Below are positions 30,709 to 38,722 of a stretch of DNA of 38,722 nucleotides, piece by piece. Location: the IMG/VR virus record IMGVR_UViG_3300032238_000540, positions 1 through 38,722 of that record, one strand, 5' to 3'. Every line of letters begins with the position of its first letter. The first letter of the stretch is position 1. Both the position numbers and the translations under genes were made by a program. The notes under the pieces were generated by a model. It did not search any database, was not told the origin of the DNA, and worked only from the letters and a program-made list of their open reading frames with translations. Origin of the DNA: a virus.

Positions 30709-32895
30709 TTAAACTCTACCAGCAACTTCTTCAAAGCTAACTCCCGTGCGAGTAGCAACAAATGTAAGAGTGACATAATTAATTGACTTGGCTGGTTTCA
30801 GGTAGATATCAGCCCTGAATTCATTATTATCAATTACGTCAGGAGTGTTATTTGTTTCATCACAAACTACGAGGAAGTCATAGAGACCTCGTTTTGCTTG
30901 AATATCACGGAGATATGGTTCAACAATATTAACAAAATTGGATCTTGTGATTTGATCATTCAATTCAAAGAGTTGTGCCTGAGCAGATCTTTGAAGTGCT
31001 TGTTCAATTGTGAGGAACAATCTACGAACGTTAATTCTATCAAATGCAGATGCATATCCAAGAGCAGTTTTGTCTCCATAAAGGAGAATTCCAATTCCTG
31101 CCTGATTAACAATAGAGTTAATTCTCAATGGATAGAGTTGATCTCTTTGTGCTTTATTTGGATTGTATGCAAGTTTAATTGCATTATTCAGAATGCCTCT
31201 TTGTTGACCTGCAGGTGAGAACCAAGGGTATGCAACAATATTTGTTCTAACCATCAATCCAGCAACATCTCCGCTGCAAGGAACATATCTAAAGGTATTA
31301 TTAAATCTATCGTACATATACTTATAACCACTATCAAAGATTGCATACGATGAAGATGAAAGTGGATTAAAGAACTCAATAAGATTATCAGTTTGGGTAT
31401 CAGAATTTGTAATGTTTACAATATCTGCTCTGTGAGGAGAAATTGTTGCCACACAATCTTTTCTATCTCCAGCAACAGAAATCAAATAATTTGCTTTTGC
31501 TTGAGATTCATATTTGTCACCAAGGCCAGGACCCATGATTAAATAATCTACTTGAACTTCTTCTTTATTTGAGAAAGTTTCATATGCTGTAATCAAATCT
31601 CCAAGTGCTGCTGTCATTCCACCATTAGCAGAATAATCAACACCACCACCTAATGTATAAGTTACATTACCAATTGCACTAAATGTAGTATTTTGTGCAG
31701 AAACATTCCACTGACCTTGAGATTCAGTATACTTAGTAAAGTTGGTTGAAAATCCTGTTGCCCTTGGTGCAGTACCATTGTAAGTATCATTTCCTACTGA
31801 TGGATTGTCACCCGCATAAACATATGCTGAATTTTCTGCAAGATATTGTTTCCAAAAAATCTTTTGAGGAGAATTGACTGCAGAAATTGCATCTGATGCT
31901 TTAGAAATACCAGTATGTTTTTCAAGAAGATTTCCTTGAATTCCAGTAATAGTTCCTCTATCATCAACAATTGCAACATGCATTTCATCATTTCTACAAT
32001 TTCTATCTTGTGCATAACCACTTGATTGTGGTTTTGGTGCAATAGATTTCCAGTAAAGGCTTCCGTTTGAAAGATTTAATTGTTGTTGATCATACCAATC
32101 TACAACAGTTTCAGCAGAAGCAGTTCCTGCAGAGTTAGAAGCATTTGTTAAAAATGTAATGCTATCTGATGCTAAAATGGATGCCTCTCTAGCATTTTGT
32201 TTATATTCAATTTGAGTTTCTGCGCCAGCAGTATTTACTCTGGAAAAAATCTTCACATCAAACGAACTAGCAGCAGTTGCTGAATCTGTGGTAACTCCTG
32301 TGATGATACCTTTTAAGTATCCTGTAAATGTTGTATTTGATCCGGATCCAGGGACCACTACAGAATTGAGTGGAACTGAAACGCCATAACCAACAATAGC
32401 ACCTACATTGCCTGGATTAGTTGTGGTAATTCCAATCGTTTGATCTGCTTTATCATCAATAACACAAACTTTTAAACTATTTGCCCAAGCACCTGGATTT
32501 TTGGCAGCAAAAACATAATCTGCAACATCATCGGAATAGTTTTGCTCATAATCATCATAGTTTTTAATTTTAATTGCTGTAGTATATGCAAAACCTACTG
32601 CAGCATTTGCATTGTTTAAAGTTGTTCCATCTGCTCTTACAACTTTAAGAACACCACCATAGCTTAAAAAGGAGGATGCAGTCATCCAATACTCATATTG
32701 AGCATCAGTTGATACAGGTTTTCCAAAAACATTGATTAATTCGTTCTCTGTAGTAATATCAACTGCTTCGTTAACTGGACCTCTAGTAAAAGGACCTGCA
32801 ATTGCTCCAATGTTATCTAATACATTATCAGCTCTCCCAACAGTTAAATCAACTTCCCTAGTCAATACACCAGGAGATAATTGAGGAGTCGCCAT
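30709..32895 (-). CDS. 18: Contractile tail sheath protein gp18
   Basis: 728-aa sheath subunit (T4: 659). The N-terminus SPGVLTREVDLTVGRADNVL and GAIAGPFTRGPVNEAVDITT, and C-terminal VVCDETNNTPDVIDNNEFRA followed by YLKPAKSINYVTLTFVATRT are conserved in T4-type sheaths. The middle (about 150-430) is variable and Thr/Asn-rich, the exposed part of the sheath. Late-promoter match and GGAGA ribosome site upstream. Confidence 0.96.
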   Translation of the reverse strand: MATPQLSPGVLTREVDLTVGRADNVLDNIGAIAGPFTRGPVNEAVDITTENELINVFGKPVSTDAQYEYWMTASSFLSYGGVLKVVRADGTTLNNANAAVGFAYTTAIKIKNYDDYEQNYSDDVADYVFAAKNPGAWANSLKVCVIDDKADQTIGITTTNPGNVGAIVGYGVSVPLNSVVVPGSGSNTTFTGYLKGIITGVTTDSATAASSFDVKIFSRVNTAGAETQIEYKQNAREASILASDSITFLTNASNSAGTASAETVVDWYDQQQLNLSNGSLYWKSIAPKPQSSGYAQDRNCRNDEMHVAIVDDRGTITGIQGNLLEKHTGISKASDAISAVNSPQKIFWKQYLAENSAYVYAGDNPSVGNDTYNGTAPRATGFSTNFTKYTESQGQWNVSAQNTTFSAIGNVTYTLGGGVDYSANGGMTAALGDLITAYETFSNKEEVQVDYLIMGPGLGDKYESQAKANYLISVAGDRKDCVATISPHRADIVNITNSDTQTDNLIEFFNPLSSSSYAIFDSGYKYMYDRFNNTFRYVPCSGDVAGLMVRTNIVAYPWFSPAGQQRGILNNAIKLAYNPNKAQRDQLYPLRINSIVNQAGIGILLYGDKTALGYASAFDRINVRRLFLTIEQALQRSAQAQLFELNDQITRSNFVNIVEPYLRDIQAKRGLYDFLVVCDETNNTPDVIDNNEFRADIYLKPAKSINYVTLTFVATRTGVSFEEVAGRV

Positions 32896-32928
32896 GTTTT
32901 TCTCCGTAGTCTCAGTTTATCTAAAAAA

Positions 32929-32936
32929 TATTTATT
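32929..32936 (-). promoter_or_regulatory. Candidate late promoter AATAAATA before gene 18
   Basis: NATAAATA match in the 52-base gap between genes 17 and 18, 34 bases from the gp18 start codon; TSS would leave a leader of about 30 bases with GGAGA. Confidence 0.6.
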
Positions 32937-32947
32937 AAAATCTCAAC

Positions 32948-34594
32948 TTACATATACTCCCACATGTATGCACGATCTCCATATTCATCTAAGTGCCATC
33001 TATCTCCCTCATCATCAACAAAACTAGTCTCATCCGTTCCATCTACAATAAATCCAAAAGGAGCCATATCTTGTTCAATCTGATTTTTTTGTTCTTCATA
33101 TAATCTTTTTCTTACATCTTGATCGGTAAGTTCTTTGAAATAATCTTGAGCAACTAACCATGCATAAATGACTAGACACATTGCCAAGTCATCATTACAT
33201 CCTTCTTCTGCCTCAAAGGAATTATTTTTTTGAATGAATGTAGTTAATTCACTCATAATCTCATAATCATTAAAGATGAGTTTATCTTCTTCAACCATCG
33301 TCTTGAGATTGAGACATCCAACTTTTTTAACAGCTTTAGACATCTTTACGCCAAGTTGAGTTTTCTTTCCAGAAAAACCTTGCCCAACAATTTGTCCCGC
33401 TCTACCCCTCATTGAGCACATTAAAAGATTATTATACTCAAGATCATAATGGACAATGCTTGCTACTTGATCTCCAACATCATTCACTTCACATAAAATA
33501 AATGCATTATTATAATTTTTTGCTATATCCACAATAATGCTTGGAAATAACATTGGTTTGATTTCATTATTTCTATATTTTCCAACTACTCTGTGAGGAA
33601 ACTGTGTAATGTCTATTACAGTGAATGCTGAATAATCATTTCCAACCCCTCTGGCTACGTCTACAGTGATCAAATAGTCGTGTTCTTCAATAGGATCCAC
33701 ATAAATGTCTAATCCACCGCTACGGGTCTTAGGATGGTCATAGACGAGGGTTCTAAGTTTTGATGGTGCAATCAAAGTATCAACAGAACCAAGGAATTCG
33801 CACTCAAACTCAACTTTGAATTGTTGCTCTGATGTATTGGATATGGTTTGCTTTTTCCATTCCTCATCTCTTCCAGGAACTTCGGACCAATGAACATCCG
33901 TTGGCACATATTCATTTTTACTTCTTTCTGCATCATGCCACATACGGTAGAAGTGATTCATACCGTGTGGGGTTGAGACTATGATGACCTTTGTGCTTTT
34001 ACCAGACGAGATAGTAGGATAAACAGAGGCAAAGAATTGATCAGCAATGTGGTTCGGGATGAATGCGAATTCGTCCAAAAAGATGACATTATATGATCCG
34101 CCACGGACAGCAGATGCAGACGTAGATGCGGCGAGAATTTTAGATCCATTCTCTAGTTCTAAACTACCTTTGTTCCAAGATAGAATACCTTGCTGCATCC
34201 ATTTCGGCAAGTTTTCGTATGCAAGTTGTAACCTACTAAGAAGATCTCTAGCTGTTGATGCCTTGTTTGCTAAAACTGCAATATTTACGTTATCGTTGAA
34301 AACGGCATAATGAAGAAGATAAGATACGCATGTCGTTGACTTACCAGTCTGACGAGGCATCTTGCAGATATTAAATCTATGCTCATGAAAGTTTTCAATT
34401 AATTTTTCCTGAAACGGATACATCTTAAATGGTTGTAATCCGTGATCAAGAGTAACAATTTTAATATAATTTTTAGCAAAATAAACCGGATCTTCCTTAC
34501 ATTTCACAAACTCAAGAATTTGTTCTTGAGTAAATTCAATAGGAGTATTTGCTTTTTTTAAATTCGGATTACCAAGATAAATGTCATCAGCCAT
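32948..34594 (-). CDS. 17: Terminase large subunit gp17
   Basis: 548-aa packaging ATPase and headful nuclease (T4: 610). N-terminal ATPase: Walker A KMPRQTGKSTT at residues 78-88, Walker B NVIFLDEFAFI near 169, coupling motif VSTPHGMNHF. C-terminal RNase H-like nuclease: ITVDVARGVGNDYSA, ILCEVNDVGDQV and CNDDLAMCLVIYAW hold the acidic metal ligands. The start at 34594 has AAGG upstream. No recognisable small terminase gene (16) lies immediately before it. Confidence 0.97.
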   Translation of the reverse strand: MADDIYLGNPNLKKANTPIEFTQEQILEFVKCKEDPVYFAKNYIKIVTLDHGLQPFKMYPFQEKLIENFHEHRFNICKMPRQTGKSTTCVSYLLHYAVFNDNVNIAVLANKASTARDLLSRLQLAYENLPKWMQQGILSWNKGSLELENGSKILAASTSASAVRGGSYNVIFLDEFAFIPNHIADQFFASVYPTISSGKSTKVIIVSTPHGMNHFYRMWHDAERSKNEYVPTDVHWSEVPGRDEEWKKQTISNTSEQQFKVEFECEFLGSVDTLIAPSKLRTLVYDHPKTRSGGLDIYVDPIEEHDYLITVDVARGVGNDYSAFTVIDITQFPHRVVGKYRNNEIKPMLFPSIIVDIAKNYNNAFILCEVNDVGDQVASIVHYDLEYNNLLMCSMRGRAGQIVGQGFSGKKTQLGVKMSKAVKKVGCLNLKTMVEEDKLIFNDYEIMSELTTFIQKNNSFEAEEGCNDDLAMCLVIYAWLVAQDYFKELTDQDVRKRLYEEQKNQIEQDMAPFGFIVDGTDETSFVDDEGDRWHLDEYGDRAYMWEYM

Positions 34595-34611
34595 AATATA
34601 ACCTTATTGTA

Positions 34612-36654
34612 CTAACAATTCCACTTTCTCAGTGACTTATTGATTCTTGAATTTGGATCGTTTGCGGTTTTTGCTGATGTCAATCTTTTTTTCATTCCAG
34701 ACATCCGAGCACAAAATGACTTTCTTCTGTTTGCTGCTTTTGAACCTTTTTTCAATTTTGATGGTTTAGTTGTAACCGCAAGTGAAAGTTTTGAACCTGG
34801 ATGCTCTCTGCGATATGAAGCAATACCTGCTTTATTTAATCCACCCTCAGGATTCTTTCCTTCTTTACGTTGCCAAGCAGCGACTTCTTGAATTTCAAGT
34901 TCTTCTTTTACACGTCTTTCTGCCTCTCTACGTTGAGCAAATTGCATATACGTTTCGCCTGGTTTTAGCCTTTTGCTATAATCAGGTTTTGTTTGTGCTG
35001 AAGTATCTTTTCCTTGATCTTCACGAGCTCTCATTTTATTTCCAACACCACTGATGGCACTATCCTTTTTGGGATCTGGATGCCAATAATCTCCACTTTC
35101 ATAAACTACTTCCGAAACTTCAGTTTCTTCGCCAATTGTCTTATTGTTTAAAAGATAATTTTTGCTTTTATCAGAAACTTGAATTAATGGTTGACCTGGT
35201 TCCAATCCTGCAAGATTGTATTGTAAAATAGTTGCGCCAGGATAAACCTTTTGAATTTGATCAGTAATTTCACTTCTTGATGGCATCTTCACTTGAGGAA
35301 AAAACATCTTAGTCATATAAGATCTTCCGCGCCAAGAAAGAACTACAGAAATAATATTTCCATTAGTTGCTGGAAGTCTTACTGCTTCTCCAATTTCTTT
35401 TTTTTGTCTATCATTATATTCATCAGGTTCTGGAGTTTCGCATTTGCAAGTTTTTCCAGAACATTTTGGGCATTTAGTTTCTTCTTTGACTGGAACGCAA
35501 TTTGGAACCATTTTATTGCCTTTCTTTTTCATACCTTTCGCGGCATATCCTTTCCAGCAAGCCTCTTCTAATTCGTTTATAATCTCTGCAACAATTCCCG
35601 AATATTGTTCAGATTTATTTCCCCAATTAGCAGCACCTTTTTTACGACATTTAGCAAGTGCTCCAGATGCATATGCACTTGGCCATACATCATATCTTGC
35701 TTTTACTTTACTGTAACATGCGTCTTTTTTACCACTACCTTTTCCTTTAATATCTTTTTCTTCATTCATCTCTCCACTATCAACATAATCAGCAGCGGTA
35801 TCAAGATAGTCTGCTGCTTTAGTAATTTTTGATTGAACCCATGCTTCAATTTCTCCTTCACCTTTGCCCATTTTTGACTTAAGGCGTTTGGCAGCACTCA
35901 TAATTGTAGAAAGTTCTGAACGTGCCATTGAATACTCATGGTCTTTTGCTTCTTTCATTTTCTTTTTAGGAGTATCAGTTGAAACGTAAGTTGGTTTTGC
36001 AGCACCAGTTTTTTGTTGTTGTCCTGGGTCTGCTGCTTTTTTTCTTCTTGATGCAGATAATCTTTCTGCCTTTGTCATACTTGCTCTTTTTGTAGAAGAA
36101 ACACATTTTGGAGTTCCCTCTCCTGGTTCATCACTTGCACAAGTACCACCAGTTACAACATTAACCCAACCAGGTTTTCCTTCTTTTGATTTAGAACCTT
36201 TGAACCACTGATGTAAATTGCCTTCTTTCAATTTTTCAGGCATAGAAAATATATCCCAATATCTAGGGCCATATTTACATTCCTTCCTCATTTCTACTCT
36301 TTTACATTTTGGGCAATATCTTTTTTCGTAATCAATATGAATACCGTGCTTATAATGCATATGTATTGGTGTATCCATATCATCAATATTACTTATATCA
36401 TACTCGTTTTCTTTTATATCTTTGAACTTTTTATGTTCTTTTTTGGCAGATGCTTCCATTTTTTTCAGACGAGTATAATAATCTGGAATTTCATCTAGAT
36501 GTTGAAGAGCAATATCCATTGCAAGTTCATGATCTTTTGTATGTTCATGCTCAATTGGTTCTCCCATATCCAGTTGCTTCTGAATGAAAGAAACCTCAAG
36601 GCGATGCTTCTTTGCAATCTGCTCAACTGTTTTGTGGGATTTCAAATTATGCAT
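34612..36654 (-). CDS. Mosaic protein with DUF5661/DUF5872/DUF6321-type modules
   Basis: 680-aa lysine- and cysteine-rich protein built of modules. About 12-70: helical segment with GEPIEHEHTKDHELAMDIAL and YYTRLKKME, resembling DUF5661. About 110-130: two CxxC-like pairs (CPKC, CKYG). About 147-230: WFKGSKSKEGKPGWVNVVTG, KCVSSTKRASMTKAER, DPGQQQKTGAAKPTYVSTD. About 310-345: CYSKVKARYDVWPSAYASGA then KCRKKGAANWGNKS, DUF5872-like. Then ACWKGYAAKGMKKKGNKMVP and CPKCSGKTCKC. The C-terminal 80 residues (FCARMSGMKKRL ... RWNC) resemble DUF6321. Family names are from memory. Position before gp17 is that of gene 16 in T4, but its structure does not resemble a small terminase. Confidence 0.72.
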   Translation of the reverse strand: MHNLKSHKTVEQIAKKHRLEVSFIQKQLDMGEPIEHEHTKDHELAMDIALQHLDEIPDYYTRLKKMEASAKKEHKKFKDIKENEYDISNIDDMDTPIHMHYKHGIHIDYEKRYCPKCKRVEMRKECKYGPRYWDIFSMPEKLKEGNLHQWFKGSKSKEGKPGWVNVVTGGTCASDEPGEGTPKCVSSTKRASMTKAERLSASRRKKAADPGQQQKTGAAKPTYVSTDTPKKKMKEAKDHEYSMARSELSTIMSAAKRLKSKMGKGEGEIEAWVQSKITKAADYLDTAADYVDSGEMNEEKDIKGKGSGKKDACYSKVKARYDVWPSAYASGALAKCRKKGAANWGNKSEQYSGIVAEIINELEEACWKGYAAKGMKKKGNKMVPNCVPVKEETKCPKCSGKTCKCETPEPDEYNDRQKKEIGEAVRLPATNGNIISVVLSWRGRSYMTKMFFPQVKMPSRSEITDQIQKVYPGATILQYNLAGLEPGQPLIQVSDKSKNYLLNNKTIGEETEVSEVVYESGDYWHPDPKKDSAISGVGNKMRAREDQGKDTSAQTKPDYSKRLKPGETYMQFAQRREAERRVKEELEIQEVAAWQRKEGKNPEGGLNKAGIASYRREHPGSKLSLAVTTKPSKLKKGSKAANRRKSFCARMSGMKKRLTSAKTANDPNSRINKSLRKWNC

Positions 36655-36663
36655 TTTTATTTT

Positions 36664-36671
36664 TATTTATG
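36664..36671 (-). promoter_or_regulatory. Candidate late promoter CATAAATA
   Basis: NATAAATA match that overlaps the stop codon of the glycosyltransferase fusion gene and lies 10 bases before the start of the 680-aa gene. That is too close for a normal leader, since initiation five to six bases on would leave almost none. Confidence 0.35.
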
Positions 36672-38670
36672 AATAGAAATACTTTCTCACATCAGTAACG
36701 TCCTGAATTGATTTAAATTTTTCTATAATCTTCCAATCTACCACATCTGGATGCACCCACCAATCCTCAAAGGGACAAAAATCATTTCCAGATACATTTG
36801 CAACAACCAACTCATATCCCATCAATTCCATATATCTTCTGGACTTGGAACGATACGAATTGGTCATATCAACATAATGATCGTGCTCATAAGTTACAAT
36901 TGCAAACTTATATTCGTCAAATGGAATAGAAAGCAGTGCTTCAAAGGTTGTTTTAGAAGGCTCAATATCTACTTGAAGATAATCGATGACTTTTGTATCA
37001 AAAAAAGTTTTTTGAAGTAATTTTTTATAATCAACTTGTATTGCGTCTTGACAAAGAATTGCATTCTTTCTCTGTTCTTCGAACATCTTGCATAAGTCTT
37101 CTTTAATCTCAATAGATACTCCTTTCCATCCAAACTTGGTCTCAAGAAGTGCAGTATTGCTTTGATAGAATGGTTGCTGAGCGCCAATTTCTAAATAAGT
37201 TCCATTCTTCTTACCATTGAGAACAGCAAGAATAAACATATCCTGAAAGATTTGTGAATAATTTTGATCAATAGTTTCTAATCCATCAAACTTATGCCTT
37301 ACTTTGTCATATCTTGACTTGTCATACTTAATCTGATGCTCTGGAACATTGGAAGCAAGACGCATCAGATTATCACCAACTGATTGATAATGAACCTCAT
37401 CCAATTCATAATTATTTTTGAGATCCTGAAGTATCTTTCTTGATTCATCACCTTTACCCCACCAATATGCAGAAATTGCTTTTTGAAAGACAATTCCAAA
37501 TTTGCCAGGATATCCTACATCTGTTGACAATGGTAAAGAATTAAAATCACAAAGACTTAATGCTGTACAACAAGTTGTATAACATTCGGCATATTGGGTT
37601 TGCCACTCTTGATACTTGGCAAGCAAATAATATGCTTCAGGCCTTTTAGGTAAAATTGTAGATGCATGTTGATATAATCCTCTAACTGTATAAGTTCGAT
37701 TGGATTGTTTATGAAAACAATCTGCCATATGCAAAAGGCATTCATAAGCAAGATTTAAATTATCAGTTCTATCTGCTGCTCTTAGAAAATATGAAATTGC
37801 AGCTGCTGTTTGTCCCTGTTTTTCATACCATAGAGCTAAATTAAAGTTTAGTTGTGCGTTTTCCGTATCATATACATATTCTTCTAATGGAGTTTTTTGT
37901 CTCTTCATAAGATTTTTAAGTGATAGATTTTGATTTTCTTTCCACCAATTTAAAACAGTATCATGTGATGTAATATGTGATGGTCCTTGTCCTTCTACAA
38001 GTTCCCAATCATCTTTAAGTCCTCTAAATTCATCTGAAGTTGCAAGTGTTGTATCAAATTTATAAACTTCTTCTACAAATAATGGAACTCCATATGCTTT
38101 TCCTAGCAGAAAGATAAGATTTTCTACGATTGGTTGAATGCTCCAATTGTCCACTGGAATATCAAACTGAAACTCATCAGTAGAATAGTAAGTATTCACT
38201 AACTTTTCTGCATAGTCTCTTTTTAGAATATATGCAGAAGCACCCCAATCATCCGCATAACGATTACGAAACTCTACATTTTGAAGACTATCACGAACCC
38301 ACATCAACTGAACAACATCCCAGTCATTTGGAAGACTATTTACAAATTCTTTCCAAGTAAAGTTCCAGTATTCTACAGTTTTAAGAGATAAATCATCCTC
38401 ACAGAAGAAACCAATTGGTTCATCTGTTTCTGTTAACCATCTCTTAATACATTTCATATGAGATGTGCAGCAACCTTTAGATGCATCAGTCAGTTCGTGT
38501 ACAAACTTTCCATGAATAATATCATCACACTCTGCAAATCTTTTAGAAACTACTCCATGAATATTTGTAATGCCATATTCACGAAATTGTTTCTCTAAAT
38601 CAGTTCTTCTATCAAGACTTTCTTCTAAACTCAAATAATAAACTGACGGAAATCCTTCTAACTTATTCAT
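36667..38670 (-). CDS. GT25 glycosyltransferase-TPR-FkbM methyltransferase fusion
   Basis: 667-aa three-part enzyme. About 1-220: glycosyltransferase family 25-like, with YYLSLEESLDRRTDLEKQF, KGCCTSHMKCIKRW, the acidic FFCEDDLSL and DDWGASAYILKRDYAEKL. About 270-420: helical repeats of TPR type (NFNLALWYEKQGQTAAAISY). About 480-640: FkbM-type SAM methyltransferase, SQIFQDMFILAVLNGKKNGT, YLEIGAQQPFYQSNT, VSIEIKEDLC and YLQVDIEPSK. It may glycosylate and methylate a virion protein or host surface glycan; direct substrate unknown. Strong GAGGAGT ribosome site; ATGA overlap with an upstream gene. Confidence 0.82.
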   Translation of the reverse strand: MNKLEGFPSVYYLSLEESLDRRTDLEKQFREYGITNIHGVVSKRFAECDDIIHGKFVHELTDASKGCCTSHMKCIKRWLTETDEPIGFFCEDDLSLKTVEYWNFTWKEFVNSLPNDWDVVQLMWVRDSLQNVEFRNRYADDWGASAYILKRDYAEKLVNTYYSTDEFQFDIPVDNWSIQPIVENLIFLLGKAYGVPLFVEEVYKFDTTLATSDEFRGLKDDWELVEGQGPSHITSHDTVLNWWKENQNLSLKNLMKRQKTPLEEYVYDTENAQLNFNLALWYEKQGQTAAAISYFLRAADRTDNLNLAYECLLHMADCFHKQSNRTYTVRGLYQHASTILPKRPEAYYLLAKYQEWQTQYAECYTTCCTALSLCDFNSLPLSTDVGYPGKFGIVFQKAISAYWWGKGDESRKILQDLKNNYELDEVHYQSVGDNLMRLASNVPEHQIKYDKSRYDKVRHKFDGLETIDQNYSQIFQDMFILAVLNGKKNGTYLEIGAQQPFYQSNTALLETKFGWKGVSIEIKEDLCKMFEEQRKNAILCQDAIQVDYKKLLQKTFFDTKVIDYLQVDIEPSKTTFEALLSIPFDEYKFAIVTYEHDHYVDMTNSYRSKSRRYMELMGYELVVANVSGNDFCPFEDWWVHPDVVDWKIIEKFKSIQDVTDVRKYFYS

Positions 38671-38722
38671 ACAAACTCCTCAAATAAATTTCCAGGAACA
38701 CGAAGAATATATGCAGCATTAT
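38667..38722 (-). CDS. C-terminus of an unidentified gene (partial)
   Basis: Open frame entering from the right window edge and ending NAAYILRVPGNLFEEFV at a TGA that overlaps the next ATG (GTATGA). Only about 18 residues are visible. The AYILR string resembles the AYILK segment of the glycosyltransferase domain downstream, so another glycan-modifying gene is conceivable, but the evidence is too short to name it. Confidence 0.55.
   Translation of the reverse strand, partial: NAAYILRVPGNLFEEFV

Overview
The window is a 38.7-kb internal piece of an AT-rich T4-like myovirus genome, with every supported gene on the minus strand. Gene content (T4-type replisome, gp17 to gp23 morphogenesis block, Hsp20, a CobS-like AAA+ protein, phage 2OG-Fe(II) oxygenases, a DUF3110 protein typical of cyanobacteria) points to a marine cyanomyovirus infecting Synechococcus or Prochlorococcus. 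The host is inferred; no psbA, hli or tRNA gene is visible here. Both window ends cut through genes.

In the direction of transcription (high to low coordinates): (1) 38722-21872 is the late structural block: the tail end of an unknown gene, a GT25/TPR/FkbM-methyltransferase fusion, a 680-aa cysteine-containing mosaic protein, terminase gp17, sheath gp18, tube gp19, portal gp20, a small prohead core protein, a collagen-like fibre, an unknown virion-type protein, protease gp21, scaffold gp22 and major capsid gp23, closed by a strong terminator. NATAAATA late-promoter matches precede several of these genes. (2) 21850-17947 starts with a perfect TATAAATA after the terminator and carries an HNH endonuclease, a gp19-fold protein, UvsY, a 2OG oxygenase, UvsW and an Sm-like protein. 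(3) 17898-9974 starts at a host-type promoter: sigma gp55, gp47, DUF3110, gp46, two overlapping small ORFs, a VWA/HExxH protein, a small zinc protein, the CobS/MoxR-like ATPase and a second HNH endonuclease. (4) 9996-4375 is one tight replication operon from a host-type promoter to a terminator: DUF3310-like protein, clamp gp45, 2OG oxygenase, DenV-like protein, clamp loader gp44, cupin/JmjC-like protein, DUF4338-like protein, gp62 and RegA. (5) 4375-3641 holds hsp20 and a 53-aa ORF, ending in a terminator. (6) 3660-1 starts from a host-type promoter whose -35 box lies inside that terminator hairpin, and carries two overlapping Sm-like paralogs, DNA polymerase gp43 and the start of uvsX.

The genes form three cooperating sets: replisome plus recombination (43, 44/62, 45, 46/47, UvsX/Y/W), regulation (RegA, gp55, three Sm-like proteins) and capsid/tail building. 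The observations most worth following are: a late promoter placed exactly in the loop of a 17-bp inverted repeat before an HNH gene (an I-TevI-like timing switch); three diverged Sm-like paralogs, two of them overlapping out of frame; the AAA+/VWA-metalloprotease/zinc-protein cluster usually described simply as cobS; and four accessory genes, including a DruA-like (DUF4338) one, spliced by stop-start overlaps into the clamp and clamp-loader operon. No stretch longer than 300 bases lacks a gene.
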